Below, piece by piece: positions 16,655 through 24,522 of a stretch of DNA of 64,000 nt; the first letter of the stretch is position 1; every line of letters starts with the position of its first letter. Source of the stretch: GCA-2725625 sp964574215. Its GTDB lineage: Bacteria > Pseudomonadota > Alphaproteobacteria > Rhodospirillales > UBA2165. The translations under genes were made by a program, and so were the position numbers. The notes under the pieces are model-generated. The model had not been told where the DNA came from. It did not search any database and saw only the letters and a list, made by a program, of their open reading frames with translations. The stretch lies in NCBI GenBank assembly GCA_964574215.1, contig CAZNLR010000008.1:1-64000 (forward strand), read 5' to 3'.

Positions 16655-17635
16655 ATGACGCACCCAAAATGTCTTGGAATCAGACTGGTTAAAATTACCG
16701 TGGCCGCTTTGATAGCAGCCGCTTTTATGTCGTTCGCCGTCAACCATGCGGATGCACAGCTCAGACCTTGGAATTCCAGTAACGAGGTCCTGGTCGATAT
16801 GAGTGTCCTGGGCGATAACGGCGTCGGACCGGGCCCGGTCGGCTCAATTTCTCTGCCCAGCCTGACCGGCGAAGTTCTTGATCCGCCGTCGAAAATGCCC
16901 CGTTCCCGCTTGTTGGCGACCCGACCGCCGATGGCAGGTGCCTACGGTGAAGTGGACCTGCCGCCGGTTAAGCTCAAAAAGCCGAAACGGCGGAGTTCCT
17001 CGAAAAAGAAATCGCGGAAAACCCGGGCCAAGATGATTCCCAAGAAAAAAGTCGCGGCAATGAAATCGGCGCCTCCGAAACCCGGCGTAAAAGCGCCGGC
17101 GGCCGCCAAGAAAAAAGCCGCCCGCAAGTTGGCGCCGGCCCCCAAAGCGCAGCCGAAACCGGATGTGAAAGTGGCGGATATGAAAAAGTCCGCCCCGCCG
17201 AAGCCGAGCGCTGCACCGCCGCCTCCACCCGCCATCAAGGCGCCTGAACCGGCTGCCAAAAAACCGGATGCGTCGAAAAGCCAGCCCTCGCAGCAGGCAT
17301 CTGCGCCAGCAGGAGCAAAAGCCGATCAGGCGGTCAATGTGGTATTCGCCTCCGGCGACGCCAAGTTATCGGATGCGGGCAAGCAGACTTTGGATAATTT
17401 GGCGGCAAAATTAAAGGCCGCGCCCAATAGCCGCATGCAGTTGCTCGCTTACGCCGGGGAACCGAATTTATCGGCCAGCAAGGCACGGCGATTGTCACTG
17501 TCCCGCGCCCTCTCGGTGCGGACATTTCTGATCTCCAAAGGTGTACGCAGCACCCGTATAGATGTACGGGCCTTGGGTAACAAAGTGCCGGGCGGCCAGC
17601 CGAACCGCGTCGATTTACGCGTGTTGTCGCGTTAG
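16655..17635 (+). CDS. OmpA-like periplasmic protein with Lys/Pro/Ala-rich linker
   Basis: I start at ATG 16655 (MTHPKCLG), which has GGGGGAAG upstream; a frame from 16613 is longer but lacks a ribosome site. The 326-residue product has a signal peptide (about 1-35, cleavage near ADA-QLRPW), a polar region, a long KKK/PPKP/AAKKK-type linker (about 100-215) and a C-terminal OmpA-like domain (about 220-326) starting NVVFASGDAKLSDAGKQTL. Such domains bind peptidoglycan; the basic linker would span the periplasm. It heads a cluster with MotA- and MotB-like proteins. Confidence 0.85.
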   Translation: MTHPKCLGIRLVKITVAALIAAAFMSFAVNHADAQLRPWNSSNEVLVDMSVLGDNGVGPGPVGSISLPSLTGEVLDPPSKMPRSRLLATRPPMAGAYGEVDLPPVKLKKPKRRSSSKKKSRKTRAKMIPKKKVAAMKSAPPKPGVKAPAAAKKKAARKLAPAPKAQPKPDVKVADMKKSAPPKPSAAPPPPPAIKAPEPAAKKPDASKSQPSQQASAPAGAKADQAVNVVFASGDAKLSDAGKQTLDNLAAKLKAAPNSRMQLLAYAGEPNLSASKARRLSLSRALSVRTFLISKGVRSTRIDVRALGNKVPGGQPNRVDLRVLSR

Positions 17636-17665
17636 GTCTGCCGTGCTGGTGAATGAGGTAAACAA

Positions 17666-18832
17666 GTGAACACACCGCAGCGCTTCGTCATCCGCATGAT
17701 CTTGTTCGTCATTGCGGTGGCGTTGCTTTGCGTGGCCCTGCTGGCGCCGCTGCAAAACGCCTTTGCCGCCAATGTCGGTCTTAACGGGCTGATTATCGGC
17801 GTTCTTTTGCTGGGCATTATATATAATTTCCGGCAAGTGCTGATGCTGTACCCGGAAGTCGCCTGGATCGAAAACTTCCGCAAATCCCAACCCAAATTGT
17901 CCGAATCGAGACCGCCCAAATTGCTGGCGCCCATGGCGACCATGCTGGGAGAACGCAAAGATAGTTTAAGCCTGTCGACGCTGTCTATGCGGTCTCTGCT
18001 GGACGGTATCGCCTCCCGGCTGGATGAATCGCGCGATCTCTCCCGCTACACCATCGGCCTGCTTATATTTCTGGGCCTGCTGGGAACCTTTTGGGGATTG
18101 CTGGAGACCATCGGCTCGATCCGCGATGTGATCGGCGGCCTGACGGTGACCGGCGGCGACATGGCGGCGGTTTTTGAAAGTCTGAAAACCGGTCTGGCGG
18201 CGCCGTTGGGTGGCATGGGCACAGCCTTTTCATCGTCGCTGTTCGGCCTTGCCGGATCGCTTGTGCTCGGCTTCCTTGATCTCCAGGCCAGCCAGGCGCA
18301 AAACCGGTTTTACAATGATCTGGAAGAGTGGCTCTCCAGCCTGACCCGCCTGTCATCCGGGGCGTTGACCGCCGAGGGCGATCAATCGGTGCCGGCCTAT
18401 GTCCAGGCTCTGTTGGAGCAAACCGCCGAAAGCCTGCAAAACCTCCAACGCACTTTGGCGAGGGGCGAGGAAAGCAATATCGCCAGCAATAACAGCCTGG
18501 TGAAACTGACGGAAAGCTTGGGCTCGCTGGGTGATCAAATGCGCGCCGAGCAGAACCTGTTGATGAAACTGACGGACAATCAGCATGAACTTCGGGCCAT
18601 CCTGGATCGCTTGGTGACGGTAAGTACGCAATCGCAAGGCGGCATCGACGAGGCGACCCAGACCCATATCCGTAATTTGGATGTCTATGTCGCCCGCATG
18701 TTGGAGGAATTGGCGGCCGGCCGTGACGATTTGATTCAACAGGTCAGAAGCGAGATCAAATTACTGGCCCGCACCATCGCCGCCGGTTCCAACCAGACCT
18801 CCGGCACTTCCACCGGCCCCACCTTGGAATAG
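17666..18832 (+). CDS. MotA/TolQ/ExbB-family membrane protein
   Basis: A 388-residue inner-membrane protein starting at GTG 17666. Two membrane helices lie near the N-terminus (about 10-30 and 35-52); two more around 130-150 and 180-205 contain the family core LLGTFWGLLETIGSI and TAFSSSLFGLAGSLVLGFLD. The C-terminal third is a long cytoplasmic coiled coil. Together with the next gene it forms a MotA/MotB-type pair, which probably uses ion flow to do work on the cell wall. It is not the flagellar MotA itself, judging from the length and lack of flagellar neighbours. Confidence 0.85.
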   Translation: MNTPQRFVIRMILFVIAVALLCVALLAPLQNAFAANVGLNGLIIGVLLLGIIYNFRQVLMLYPEVAWIENFRKSQPKLSESRPPKLLAPMATMLGERKDSLSLSTLSMRSLLDGIASRLDESRDLSRYTIGLLIFLGLLGTFWGLLETIGSIRDVIGGLTVTGGDMAAVFESLKTGLAAPLGGMGTAFSSSLFGLAGSLVLGFLDLQASQAQNRFYNDLEEWLSSLTRLSSGALTAEGDQSVPAYVQALLEQTAESLQNLQRTLARGEESNIASNNSLVKLTESLGSLGDQMRAEQNLLMKLTDNQHELRAILDRLVTVSTQSQGGIDEATQTHIRNLDVYVARMLEELAAGRDDLIQQVRSEIKLLARTIAAGSNQTSGTSTGPTLE

Positions 18833-18843
18833 GATCGCCGGCT

Positions 18844-20037
18844 ATGGCCTATCTCGCCCGCCGACCTCAAAACCGAACCGACATATGGCCCGGCTTCGTC
18901 GACGCGTTGGCAACCTTACTTATGGTAATCATTTTTTTGCTGATGATTTTCGTCATCGCCCAGTTTTTTCTGGGTGAGGCCTTGTCGGGCCGGGATCAAG
19001 CCCTGGACCGCCTGCGGAGTCAGGTCACGGAACTTGCCGATCTCTTAAATCTTGAACGCAAGGCAAACGCCGATCTCCGGAAAAACGTCGCTCAGCTTTC
19101 CGACGAACTGTCGGTCTCCGTTGCCACCCGCGATGATTTGGTGCAAAGATTGAAAGCGATCACTTTGCGGGCCGAAGCGGCAGAGGAGCAATCGGCCAAA
19201 CTGAAAGCCGACCTGACCAGCGCGTTCAAAAACATCGAGGCCGACAAATCTAAAATCGCCGCCCAACTCTCTCAAATCAGCGATCTCACCAACGATATCG
19301 AGGCGCTTAAGGCACTGCGCGAGGATCTGGAAAAAAAGGTCAAGGAGTCGTTGGTTAGGCTGTCCTCCAAAGACGAACAGATTATCACCGAAAAGAAAAT
19401 CTCCGAAACCGCCCGGGCCCAGGTTGCTCTTCTCAATCAACAGATCAAAAAGTTGCGGGAGCAAATCGCCTCCATCGCGGAAACCCTGGATGCGTCGGAG
19501 GCTATTGCAAAGAAACAAAGAGTGCGGATCGCCAATTTGGGCAAGCGCCTCAACGCGGCATTGGCCAGCAAGGTGCAGGAACTGTCCCGCTACCGGTCCG
19601 AATTCTTCGGCAAACTCCGGGAAATTCTGGGCAATCAAAAGGGAATTCGAATAGTCGGCGACCGCTTTGTATTTCAATCGGAAGTCCTGTTCGGCACCGG
19701 TTCCGATCAGTTGGGAGAGGAAGGGATCGCCCAAATGGGACAATTGGCCGGATTGTTGAAGGATATTACGGAAAAGATTCCGCCCAAGATTTCCTGGATT
19801 TTAAGGGTCGACGGACACACCGACAAAGTCCCCATCAAAACCTCCCGATTCCCGTCAAATTGGGAGCTTTCGACGGCGCGCGCCATTTCGGTGGTGAAAT
19901 TTCTTATTGACCAGGGGATTCCCGCGACTAATCTCGCGGCCACCGGTTTTGGCGAATTCCAGCCCATCGACCCACGCGATGACGAGATTGCCAACCGCCG
20001 CAATCGCCGGATCGAGCTCAAGCTCACCCAGCGCTGA
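18844..20037 (+). CDS. MotB-like peptidoglycan-binding protein with coiled coil
   Basis: A 397-residue protein with an N-terminal membrane helix (about 20-42) in the motif WPGFVDALATLLMVIIFLLMIF, where the Asp in FVDAL matches the channel Asp of MotB. A long coiled coil (about 50-250) follows, and then an OmpA-like domain (about 275-397) with RVDGHTDKVPI and NRRNRRIELKL. It starts 11 bases after the MotA-like gene. The pair is widespread in alphaproteobacteria, often annotated as a flagellar motor or peptidoglycan-binding protein; its real job is not established from this sequence. Confidence 0.87.
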   Translation: MAYLARRPQNRTDIWPGFVDALATLLMVIIFLLMIFVIAQFFLGEALSGRDQALDRLRSQVTELADLLNLERKANADLRKNVAQLSDELSVSVATRDDLVQRLKAITLRAEAAEEQSAKLKADLTSAFKNIEADKSKIAAQLSQISDLTNDIEALKALREDLEKKVKESLVRLSSKDEQIITEKKISETARAQVALLNQQIKKLREQIASIAETLDASEAIAKKQRVRIANLGKRLNAALASKVQELSRYRSEFFGKLREILGNQKGIRIVGDRFVFQSEVLFGTGSDQLGEEGIAQMGQLAGLLKDITEKIPPKISWILRVDGHTDKVPIKTSRFPSNWELSTARAISVVKFLIDQGIPATNLAATGFGEFQPIDPRDDEIANRRNRRIELKLTQR

Positions 20038-20074
20038 GTTAACTCGTATAAAATAAAATACTAAGCGGTCGTTT

Positions 20075-21286
20075 ATGCTCATTCTATTTGTCATTGTTTT
20101 CGTCAATCTTGTCGGATTTGGAATTATAATTCCGCTGCTGCCCTTTTTCGGCGAGCACTTTTATGCAACCCCGGTCGAAGTCACGGCCTTGATGGCGATT
20201 TATTCGGCGACCCAATTCGTAACCGCCCCTTTGTGGGGTTTTTTGAGCGATAAGTACGGACGTCGCCCGATATTGATATTTACCCTCGCGGGAACTGTCG
20301 CGTCTTACATTTGGTTTGCCCTGGCCGCCGACCTTCCAACGCTGTTTATGTCCCGGGCGCTGGCCGGTATTATGGCGGGTAGCATTTCCACCGCCTTCGC
20401 CTATATGGCCGACATTACCGATGAAAGTAATCGTTCCAAAGGCATGGGGCTGATCGGCGCCGCCTTTGGACTGGGCTTCATTGCCGGACCTGCAATTGGC
20501 GGTTTGCTTGCGGGCAGTGATCCGGTCAACGCCGATTTCCAACTGCCGTCTTTTGTTGCTGCCGGCTTTTCCTTCGCCGCCCTATTGGGCACGATCGTGT
20601 TCCTCAAGGAATCCCTGTCCAATGAAATCCGCATGCACATGGCGCGACGTTCCACCGGCGAGCGCTGGCACTTGTTCAAAAGAACCATGGCAAGATCGGA
20701 TATTGCCCTGATCATGGCATTAACTTTCCTGGCCATATTTGTTTTTGCCGGACTAGAGGCGACCTTTGCCATGTGGTCAGAGCGGCAGTTCGGCTGGGGC
20801 GTCGAACAAAACGGATATATTTTTGCCTTTATCGGCATCATCAGCGCCGTCATTCAAGGCACCTTGATCGGCCCCATTTCCAAACGGATTGGTGAAGTCA
20901 GCATGGTCCGGCAGGGATTTCTCGCTCTCGGTATCGGGCTTGCTATAATTCCCTTTTCCGACAATTTGCCATTGCTGCTGGTGGCAATGGTCATCGTCGC
21001 CTATGGGTTCAGCATTTCGACACCGGCGCTTAACAGTCTGCTATCCTTGAAGGTACCGGCCGATCAGCAAGGGGGCGTTTTGGGGATCGGGCGCTCTGCA
21101 TCCACCCTGGCGCGCGTATTCGGCCCGATTGGCGCCGGCTATCTATTTGCGCTTCTGGGGCGGGATTGGCCCTTCTATTTTGGAGCATTATTAATGGGGG
21201 CGATCCTGTTGTTAAGTCTGAAACTCGGCAAGCTTGATCAGGAGTCCGCGGAAGAAGCGGCGAAAAACCAAAATCAAAAAATTTGA
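20075..21286 (+). CDS. MFS transporter, TetA/multidrug-like
   Basis: A 403-residue major-facilitator protein with about 12 membrane helices. Helix 1 begins at once (MLILFVIVFVNLVGFGIIIPLLPFF), and the loop 2-3 signature GFLSDKYGRRPIL is intact, as is the antiporter-type motif GFGLGFIAGPAIGGLLAG (about 128-145), suggesting drug/H+ antiport as in the TCR/TetA branch. Substrate unknown. It follows the envelope cluster by 37 bases and is followed by rpmE. Confidence 0.9.
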   Translation: MLILFVIVFVNLVGFGIIIPLLPFFGEHFYATPVEVTALMAIYSATQFVTAPLWGFLSDKYGRRPILIFTLAGTVASYIWFALAADLPTLFMSRALAGIMAGSISTAFAYMADITDESNRSKGMGLIGAAFGLGFIAGPAIGGLLAGSDPVNADFQLPSFVAAGFSFAALLGTIVFLKESLSNEIRMHMARRSTGERWHLFKRTMARSDIALIMALTFLAIFVFAGLEATFAMWSERQFGWGVEQNGYIFAFIGIISAVIQGTLIGPISKRIGEVSMVRQGFLALGIGLAIIPFSDNLPLLLVAMVIVAYGFSISTPALNSLLSLKVPADQQGGVLGIGRSASTLARVFGPIGAGYLFALLGRDWPFYFGALLMGAILLLSLKLGKLDQESAEEAAKNQNQKI

Positions 21287-21370
21287 TTCAATTGATTTTG
21301 GGGTCAGTGAAGGCTTGCGTCAGTTAAAACCCTTAGGTATATAGGGCGCCACTTTCCGCGGAGAAATGCG

Positions 21371-21595
21371 ATGAAAAAAGATATACACCCTGAATACCAC
21401 GAGATTACGGTCGCCATGACCGATGGCTCGACCTTTACAACCCGTTCCACCTGGGGCGAAGCGGGCGATACGATGAAACTCGACATTGACCCCAAATCCC
21501 ATCCGGCATGGACCGGCGAACATCGCCTGGTCGATAGCGGCGGACAGGTGGCCAAGTTTAACAAACGATTCCAGAATATCGGCCTTAAAAGCTGA
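21371..21595 (+). CDS. rpmE: 50S ribosomal protein bL31
   Basis: The 74-residue protein matches alphaproteobacterial bL31: MKKDIHPEYHEITVAMTDGS, then FTTRSTW and SHPAWTG. It lacks the four cysteines of the zinc-binding form, as is usual in this group. A strong terminator lies directly downstream, so the gene is probably expressed as a single unit. Confidence 0.97.
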   Translation: MKKDIHPEYHEITVAMTDGSTFTTRSTWGEAGDTMKLDIDPKSHPAWTGEHRLVDSGGQVAKFNKRFQNIGLKS

Positions 21596-21616
21596 TTTCG
21601 CTTCACTATCGATCTC

Positions 21617-21649
21617 AAGGCGCGGATTATTATGATCTGCGCCTTTTTT
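21617..21649 (+). terminator. Rho-independent terminator of rpmE
   Basis: AAGGCGCGGAT and ATCTGCGCCTT form an 11-bp stem with one G-U pair, followed by TTTTTT. It starts 21 bases after the rpmE stop. Confidence 0.9.
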
Positions 21650-21650
21650 A

Positions 21651-21680
21651 ATTGGTAATCAGTTGTCAATGATTACCAAT
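21651..21680. repeat. Perfect 11-bp inverted repeat after the rpmE terminator
   Basis: ATTGGTAATCA - 8 bases - TGATTACCAAT, perfect on both arms and starting directly after the T-run of the rpmE terminator. It could be a second terminator hairpin (followed by GATAATTTT), or an operator for the cyclase gene 226 bases downstream. Confidence 0.6.
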
Positions 21681-21905
21681 GATAATTTTACAAAATTCAT
21701 AATTGTATAACGAAACACTATTTTCAAAATCAGGTGAAATGAATTAACCGAAACATGGAACTAATTGATTCTTAATGAATTTTCATATAATTTCTTGATG
21801 AAATAATTAGCATTAAATAATTTCGTGCAGGTGGAGCAGGATTATAGAATTTTTCGGGCAAGCGGTAATATTATTTACTGTTTGATCTTTTCCTAGGAGA
21901 CTAAC
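21681..21905. other. AT-rich leader before the cyclase gene
   Basis: The rest of the 310-base gap between rpmE and the cyclase gene contains no frame I can support. It is AT-rich. CCTAGGAGACTAAC before GTG 21906 supplies the Shine-Dalgarno. Confidence 0.5.
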
Positions 21906-23324
21906 GTGAGCGAACGCTCTACCAAACAGGCACCTCCAGTTGAAACCAGAAAAACGGTAAGGGTCGGGGTATTTACCAAACTCCTATTCCTGGCGTTGGC
22001 CAGCTTTATCGTAGCTGGACTCGTCACCTGGGTGCTTGCCCTGGCGATTGCGGAGTTGCCCGAATTCCGCGCCTTCATCGGCCGCAAAAACTACACGGAC
22101 ATCCTATTTTTAATTTTTATTATTGGTTTCGTCCTCAGCATATCGACCTCCTCTTATGCTTTCCTGTCCAAAGCAGAATTGACCGGCCAAGTCGAAGTCA
22201 AAAGGTTCGAAAAAAAGGAAGCCAATCTTTGGAAAGAGGCCATGGCCCCGCCAAAGCTGACCGCTCAGCAAAAAGCAGCGTTGGAACGAGCGGCGGCAAA
22301 GCGTGCAGAAGAGGATGCCCTGCTATCCGATGACGACCCGGACGCCCTGGACGATGTCTTAGCGGCCTCCGGCGACGAGGATGGAGAGGCGGAAGAAGTA
22401 CCCAAGGTCAAACTGTCCATCAACGCCGAAAAGCAAAAAGTCTCGGTCATGACCTTTCTCAGCAAAGGCCTTGAATCGGTTATGCAGTCCAGGCCGAAGT
22501 TGGATTCCTATAATAAGTTTGGCGTAAATCTTTATCTCGCTGGCGCCTGCGACGCCATGGGTGCGGCGGAAAATCTCAATGACGATGAAATTAGGCAGAT
22601 TTTGGTGGAAAGCGTCGGCGTACTGGGCACCAGCCCGGATCAGGCGCATAAGTTTGCCGCCGTATACGACGAATATCTGATGAATCCAAAATATCTCGGC
22701 ATGATCGAGTCGGGACGCGGTGCGATGAACAAGCAAATCGCCGGTGATGCGGGTGCCGCAAACGTGTTGGAAAAAGCATTAGATCAATGGAATGCCAAAC
22801 AACCCGGTGAGGAAACGTCGCTCGGCACCATCGCTGTCATGTTTACCGACATTGTGGGCTCCACGGACATGACCCAAACCCACGGTGATGCAGCCGCCCA
22901 GGAGGTTGTCCGCACCCATAACCGGATCGTCCGGGCGGCGCTGACCACCTATACCGGCAAAGAAGTCAAACATACCGGTGACGGTATTATGGCGTCATTC
23001 AACAACACGGCGCAGGCGGTTGAGGCCGGTATCTACATTCAACAAAAAGTGGCTGAAAGCAACGCCACCAACCCGGATGTGCCGCTGGGTGTGAAAATCG
23101 GCATTAACGCCGGCGAACCGATTGTCGAGGATGATGATCTGTTCGGCACGACCGTTCAGTTATCCGCCCGTATCGTCGACAAGGCGGGCAATTACCAAAT
23201 CCTGGTATCGGAGATCGTAAAGGGAATTTGTCAAGGTAAGGCCATCACATTTGAAAGCCGTGGCACACGAGAAATGAAAGGCTTTAAAGAGCCGATCGCC
23301 CTATACGAGGCTATGTGGAAGTAA
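21906..23324 (+). CDS. Membrane-anchored class III adenylate/guanylate cyclase
   Basis: A 472-residue protein starting with GTG 21906 (AGGAG upstream). Two membrane helices lie at about 25-48 and 62-82, then a charged acidic region (DEDGEAEEV), a helical middle domain, and a C-terminal class III cyclase domain (about 300-472). Metal-binding Asp residues are in VMFTDIVGSTDM and VKHTGDGIMASF. At the transition-state site the family's VNxxxR is VQLSAR, so Asn is replaced by Gln while the Arg is kept; I recall this variant from other alphaproteobacterial cyclases. Makes cAMP or cGMP; the substrate cannot be fixed by eye. Confidence 0.9.
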   Translation: MSERSTKQAPPVETRKTVRVGVFTKLLFLALASFIVAGLVTWVLALAIAELPEFRAFIGRKNYTDILFLIFIIGFVLSISTSSYAFLSKAELTGQVEVKRFEKKEANLWKEAMAPPKLTAQQKAALERAAAKRAEEDALLSDDDPDALDDVLAASGDEDGEAEEVPKVKLSINAEKQKVSVMTFLSKGLESVMQSRPKLDSYNKFGVNLYLAGACDAMGAAENLNDDEIRQILVESVGVLGTSPDQAHKFAAVYDEYLMNPKYLGMIESGRGAMNKQIAGDAGAANVLEKALDQWNAKQPGEETSLGTIAVMFTDIVGSTDMTQTHGDAAAQEVVRTHNRIVRAALTTYTGKEVKHTGDGIMASFNNTAQAVEAGIYIQQKVAESNATNPDVPLGVKIGINAGEPIVEDDDLFGTTVQLSARIVDKAGNYQILVSEIVKGICQGKAITFESRGTREMKGFKEPIALYEAMWK

Positions 23325-23405
23325 CGCCGCAAATAGACGTCCTGCCCGGACCGGCCGCAAGTCTCGATCCTTCGAAATAATATTGTAGAGCATCGCCCAA
23401 AAAAA

Positions 23406-23432
23406 TTGGGGCGCCGTTTTCGGCTGCCCCAA
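23406..23432. terminator. Terminator-like hairpin after the cyclase gene
   Basis: TTGGGGC-GCCG, loop TTTT, CGGC-T-GCCCCAA: an 11-bp stem with one bulged T. On the plus strand AAAAATTC follows, so termination would be weak; on the minus strand it is followed by seven T residues and would be strong. Confidence 0.6.
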
Positions 23433-23443
23433 AAATTCGCATT

Positions 23444-23575
23444 CCCTGTTAAACTCGCCCGTTTAATAAATGCGAGGGGAAATGTAGCCAAGACCGCCCC
23501 TTGGGGTCAAGTGCCGAATCGCATTTATTACAAAAAAAGCCGCCTCTATTTTGAGGCGGCTAAAGTTTAACAGGG
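23444..23575. repeat. 132-bp element of nested inverted repeats (possible structured RNA)
   Basis: Outer arms CCCTGTTAAACT (23444-23455) and AGTTTAACAGGG (23564-23575) are perfect 12-bp complements. Inside, TAATAAATGCGA (23464-23475) pairs perfectly with TCGCATTTATTA (23519-23530), with a small GACC...GGGGTC hairpin at its tip. A further perfect 9-bp hairpin (23538-23561) stands between the two right arms. Together this gives a three-way branched fold. A structured RNA or a short mobile repeat are both possible. Confidence 0.55.
23532..23561 (-). terminator. Minus-strand terminator hairpin inside the repeat element
   Basis: AGCCGCCTC - TATTTT - GAGGCGGCT is a perfect 9-bp stem. On the minus strand it is followed by TTTTTTT, an ideal intrinsic terminator, yet no minus-strand protein gene ends here, which hints at a small RNA read from the right. 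Confidence 0.6.
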
Positions 23576-23794
23576 AGGCGTCAAAGAGGTTCGAATGACG
23601 AAGAATAGTGCCATTCGATCTCATCGATCACGATCACTCTAACAGTGTCGAATTAAAATAATGTTAATTAGCCACATTATTGTTAGTCGGAAGTCCAGCT
23701 TTTCGCTTGCGTTGACGTCGATAGACCGACTAAGCCTTGGGATGGACAGCGCCGTTAATGGTGGAAATGCCTGGAAAAAAATACTGGCTCAGAA

Positions 23795-24211
23795 ATGACA
23801 TTTATAGAATGGAAAGATGAATTCTCCGTCGGCCATGACGGTTGCGATGAAGATCACAAACGGCTTATTAGTATAATCAACCGATTGGTAGAGCTTGAAA
23901 ATGAAGAAATTAATGATAACTCCGATTACCAATGGATAATCGGAGAGCTTAGCGACTACGCCCAAATCCATTTCCTGCGCGAAGAGCAATTAATGGAACA
24001 GGTCCACTACGCAAAATTACCGGAACATAGGTTGGAACACGCCAATTTCACCGAATGGCTCTCCCACATCAAGCAGACCTATAAATCCCAGAAAGAATTT
24101 GACAAAGAATTTGCCTCAAATTTAAACGTGTTTCTCCGGGACTGGCTGACCAATCATATCCTTTATTCCGACATGCAATATAAAGGGATATTCTCCAAGC
24201 CCTCGAAATAA
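23795..24211 (+). CDS. Bacteriohemerythrin
   Basis: A 138-residue single-domain hemerythrin, an oxygen-binding or O2-sensing diiron protein. Ligands can be placed: His in FSVGHDGCDEDHKRL (two His and the Asp), His and Glu in IHFLREEQLM, His residues in LPEHRLEHANF, and the C-terminal LTNHILYSDMQYK with His and Asp. This is the full H-HxxxE-H-H-HxxxxD pattern. It stands alone downstream of a gap full of hairpins. It may deliver O2 or act with chemotaxis and c-di-GMP proteins; not shown here. Confidence 0.92.
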   Translation: MTFIEWKDEFSVGHDGCDEDHKRLISIINRLVELENEEINDNSDYQWIIGELSDYAQIHFLREEQLMEQVHYAKLPEHRLEHANFTEWLSHIKQTYKSQKEFDKEFASNLNVFLRDWLTNHILYSDMQYKGIFSKPSK

Positions 24212-24223
24212 ACAACATCGACG

Positions 24224-24406
24224 CTACTTTTTAAAAACCGATTCAGCGCCTTCTCGTGCTGCCGTTTTCAAGTTAATTTCCTTTTTGACCCGATCAATTT
24301 CCGCTTCCAGTTCTTCGATATACTCACCCAGCGCTTCAATCGACATCACTTCCAGATTTTTTATTTCCGGTTTTTTTGATTGTGGTTCAAGGTCTTCAAT
24401 ATCCAT
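24224..24406 (-). CDS. DUF1192-family small coiled-coil protein
   Basis: A 60-residue protein with a conserved DUF1192 pattern: LEVMSIEALGEYIEELEAE followed by a basic coiled coil ending in GAESVFKK. DUF1192 genes are typically found back to back with a zinc-type quinone oxidoreductase in alphaproteobacteria, as here. Function unknown. Confidence 0.8.
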   Translation of the reverse strand: MDIEDLEPQSKKPEIKNLEVMSIEALGEYIEELEAEIDRVKKEINLKTAAREGAESVFKK

Positions 24407-24522
24407 GTCGCTATCCCCGGCACATTACACCCTTGCTGCTCCGCCCTGAACATACTAAACCCGTGAGCAACATTCAAAACCCAATCCAAAATAGCCCGGT
24501 AGACCGAAGGGAGAAACAGCGG

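Larger units (their letters stand above)
23325..23794. other. 470-base gap with several hairpins
   Basis: No protein gene seen. It holds a GC-rich hairpin (23406-23432), a nested inverted-repeat element (23444-23575), and then about 220 bases leading to the hemerythrin gene with no obvious feature. The element and hairpins are listed separately. Confidence 0.6.

Noticed and set aside
24376..24522. N-terminal extension of the quinone oxidoreductase
   Set aside because: Overlaps the divergent DUF1192 gene; the Shine-Dalgarno and family N-terminus fit ATG 24523.
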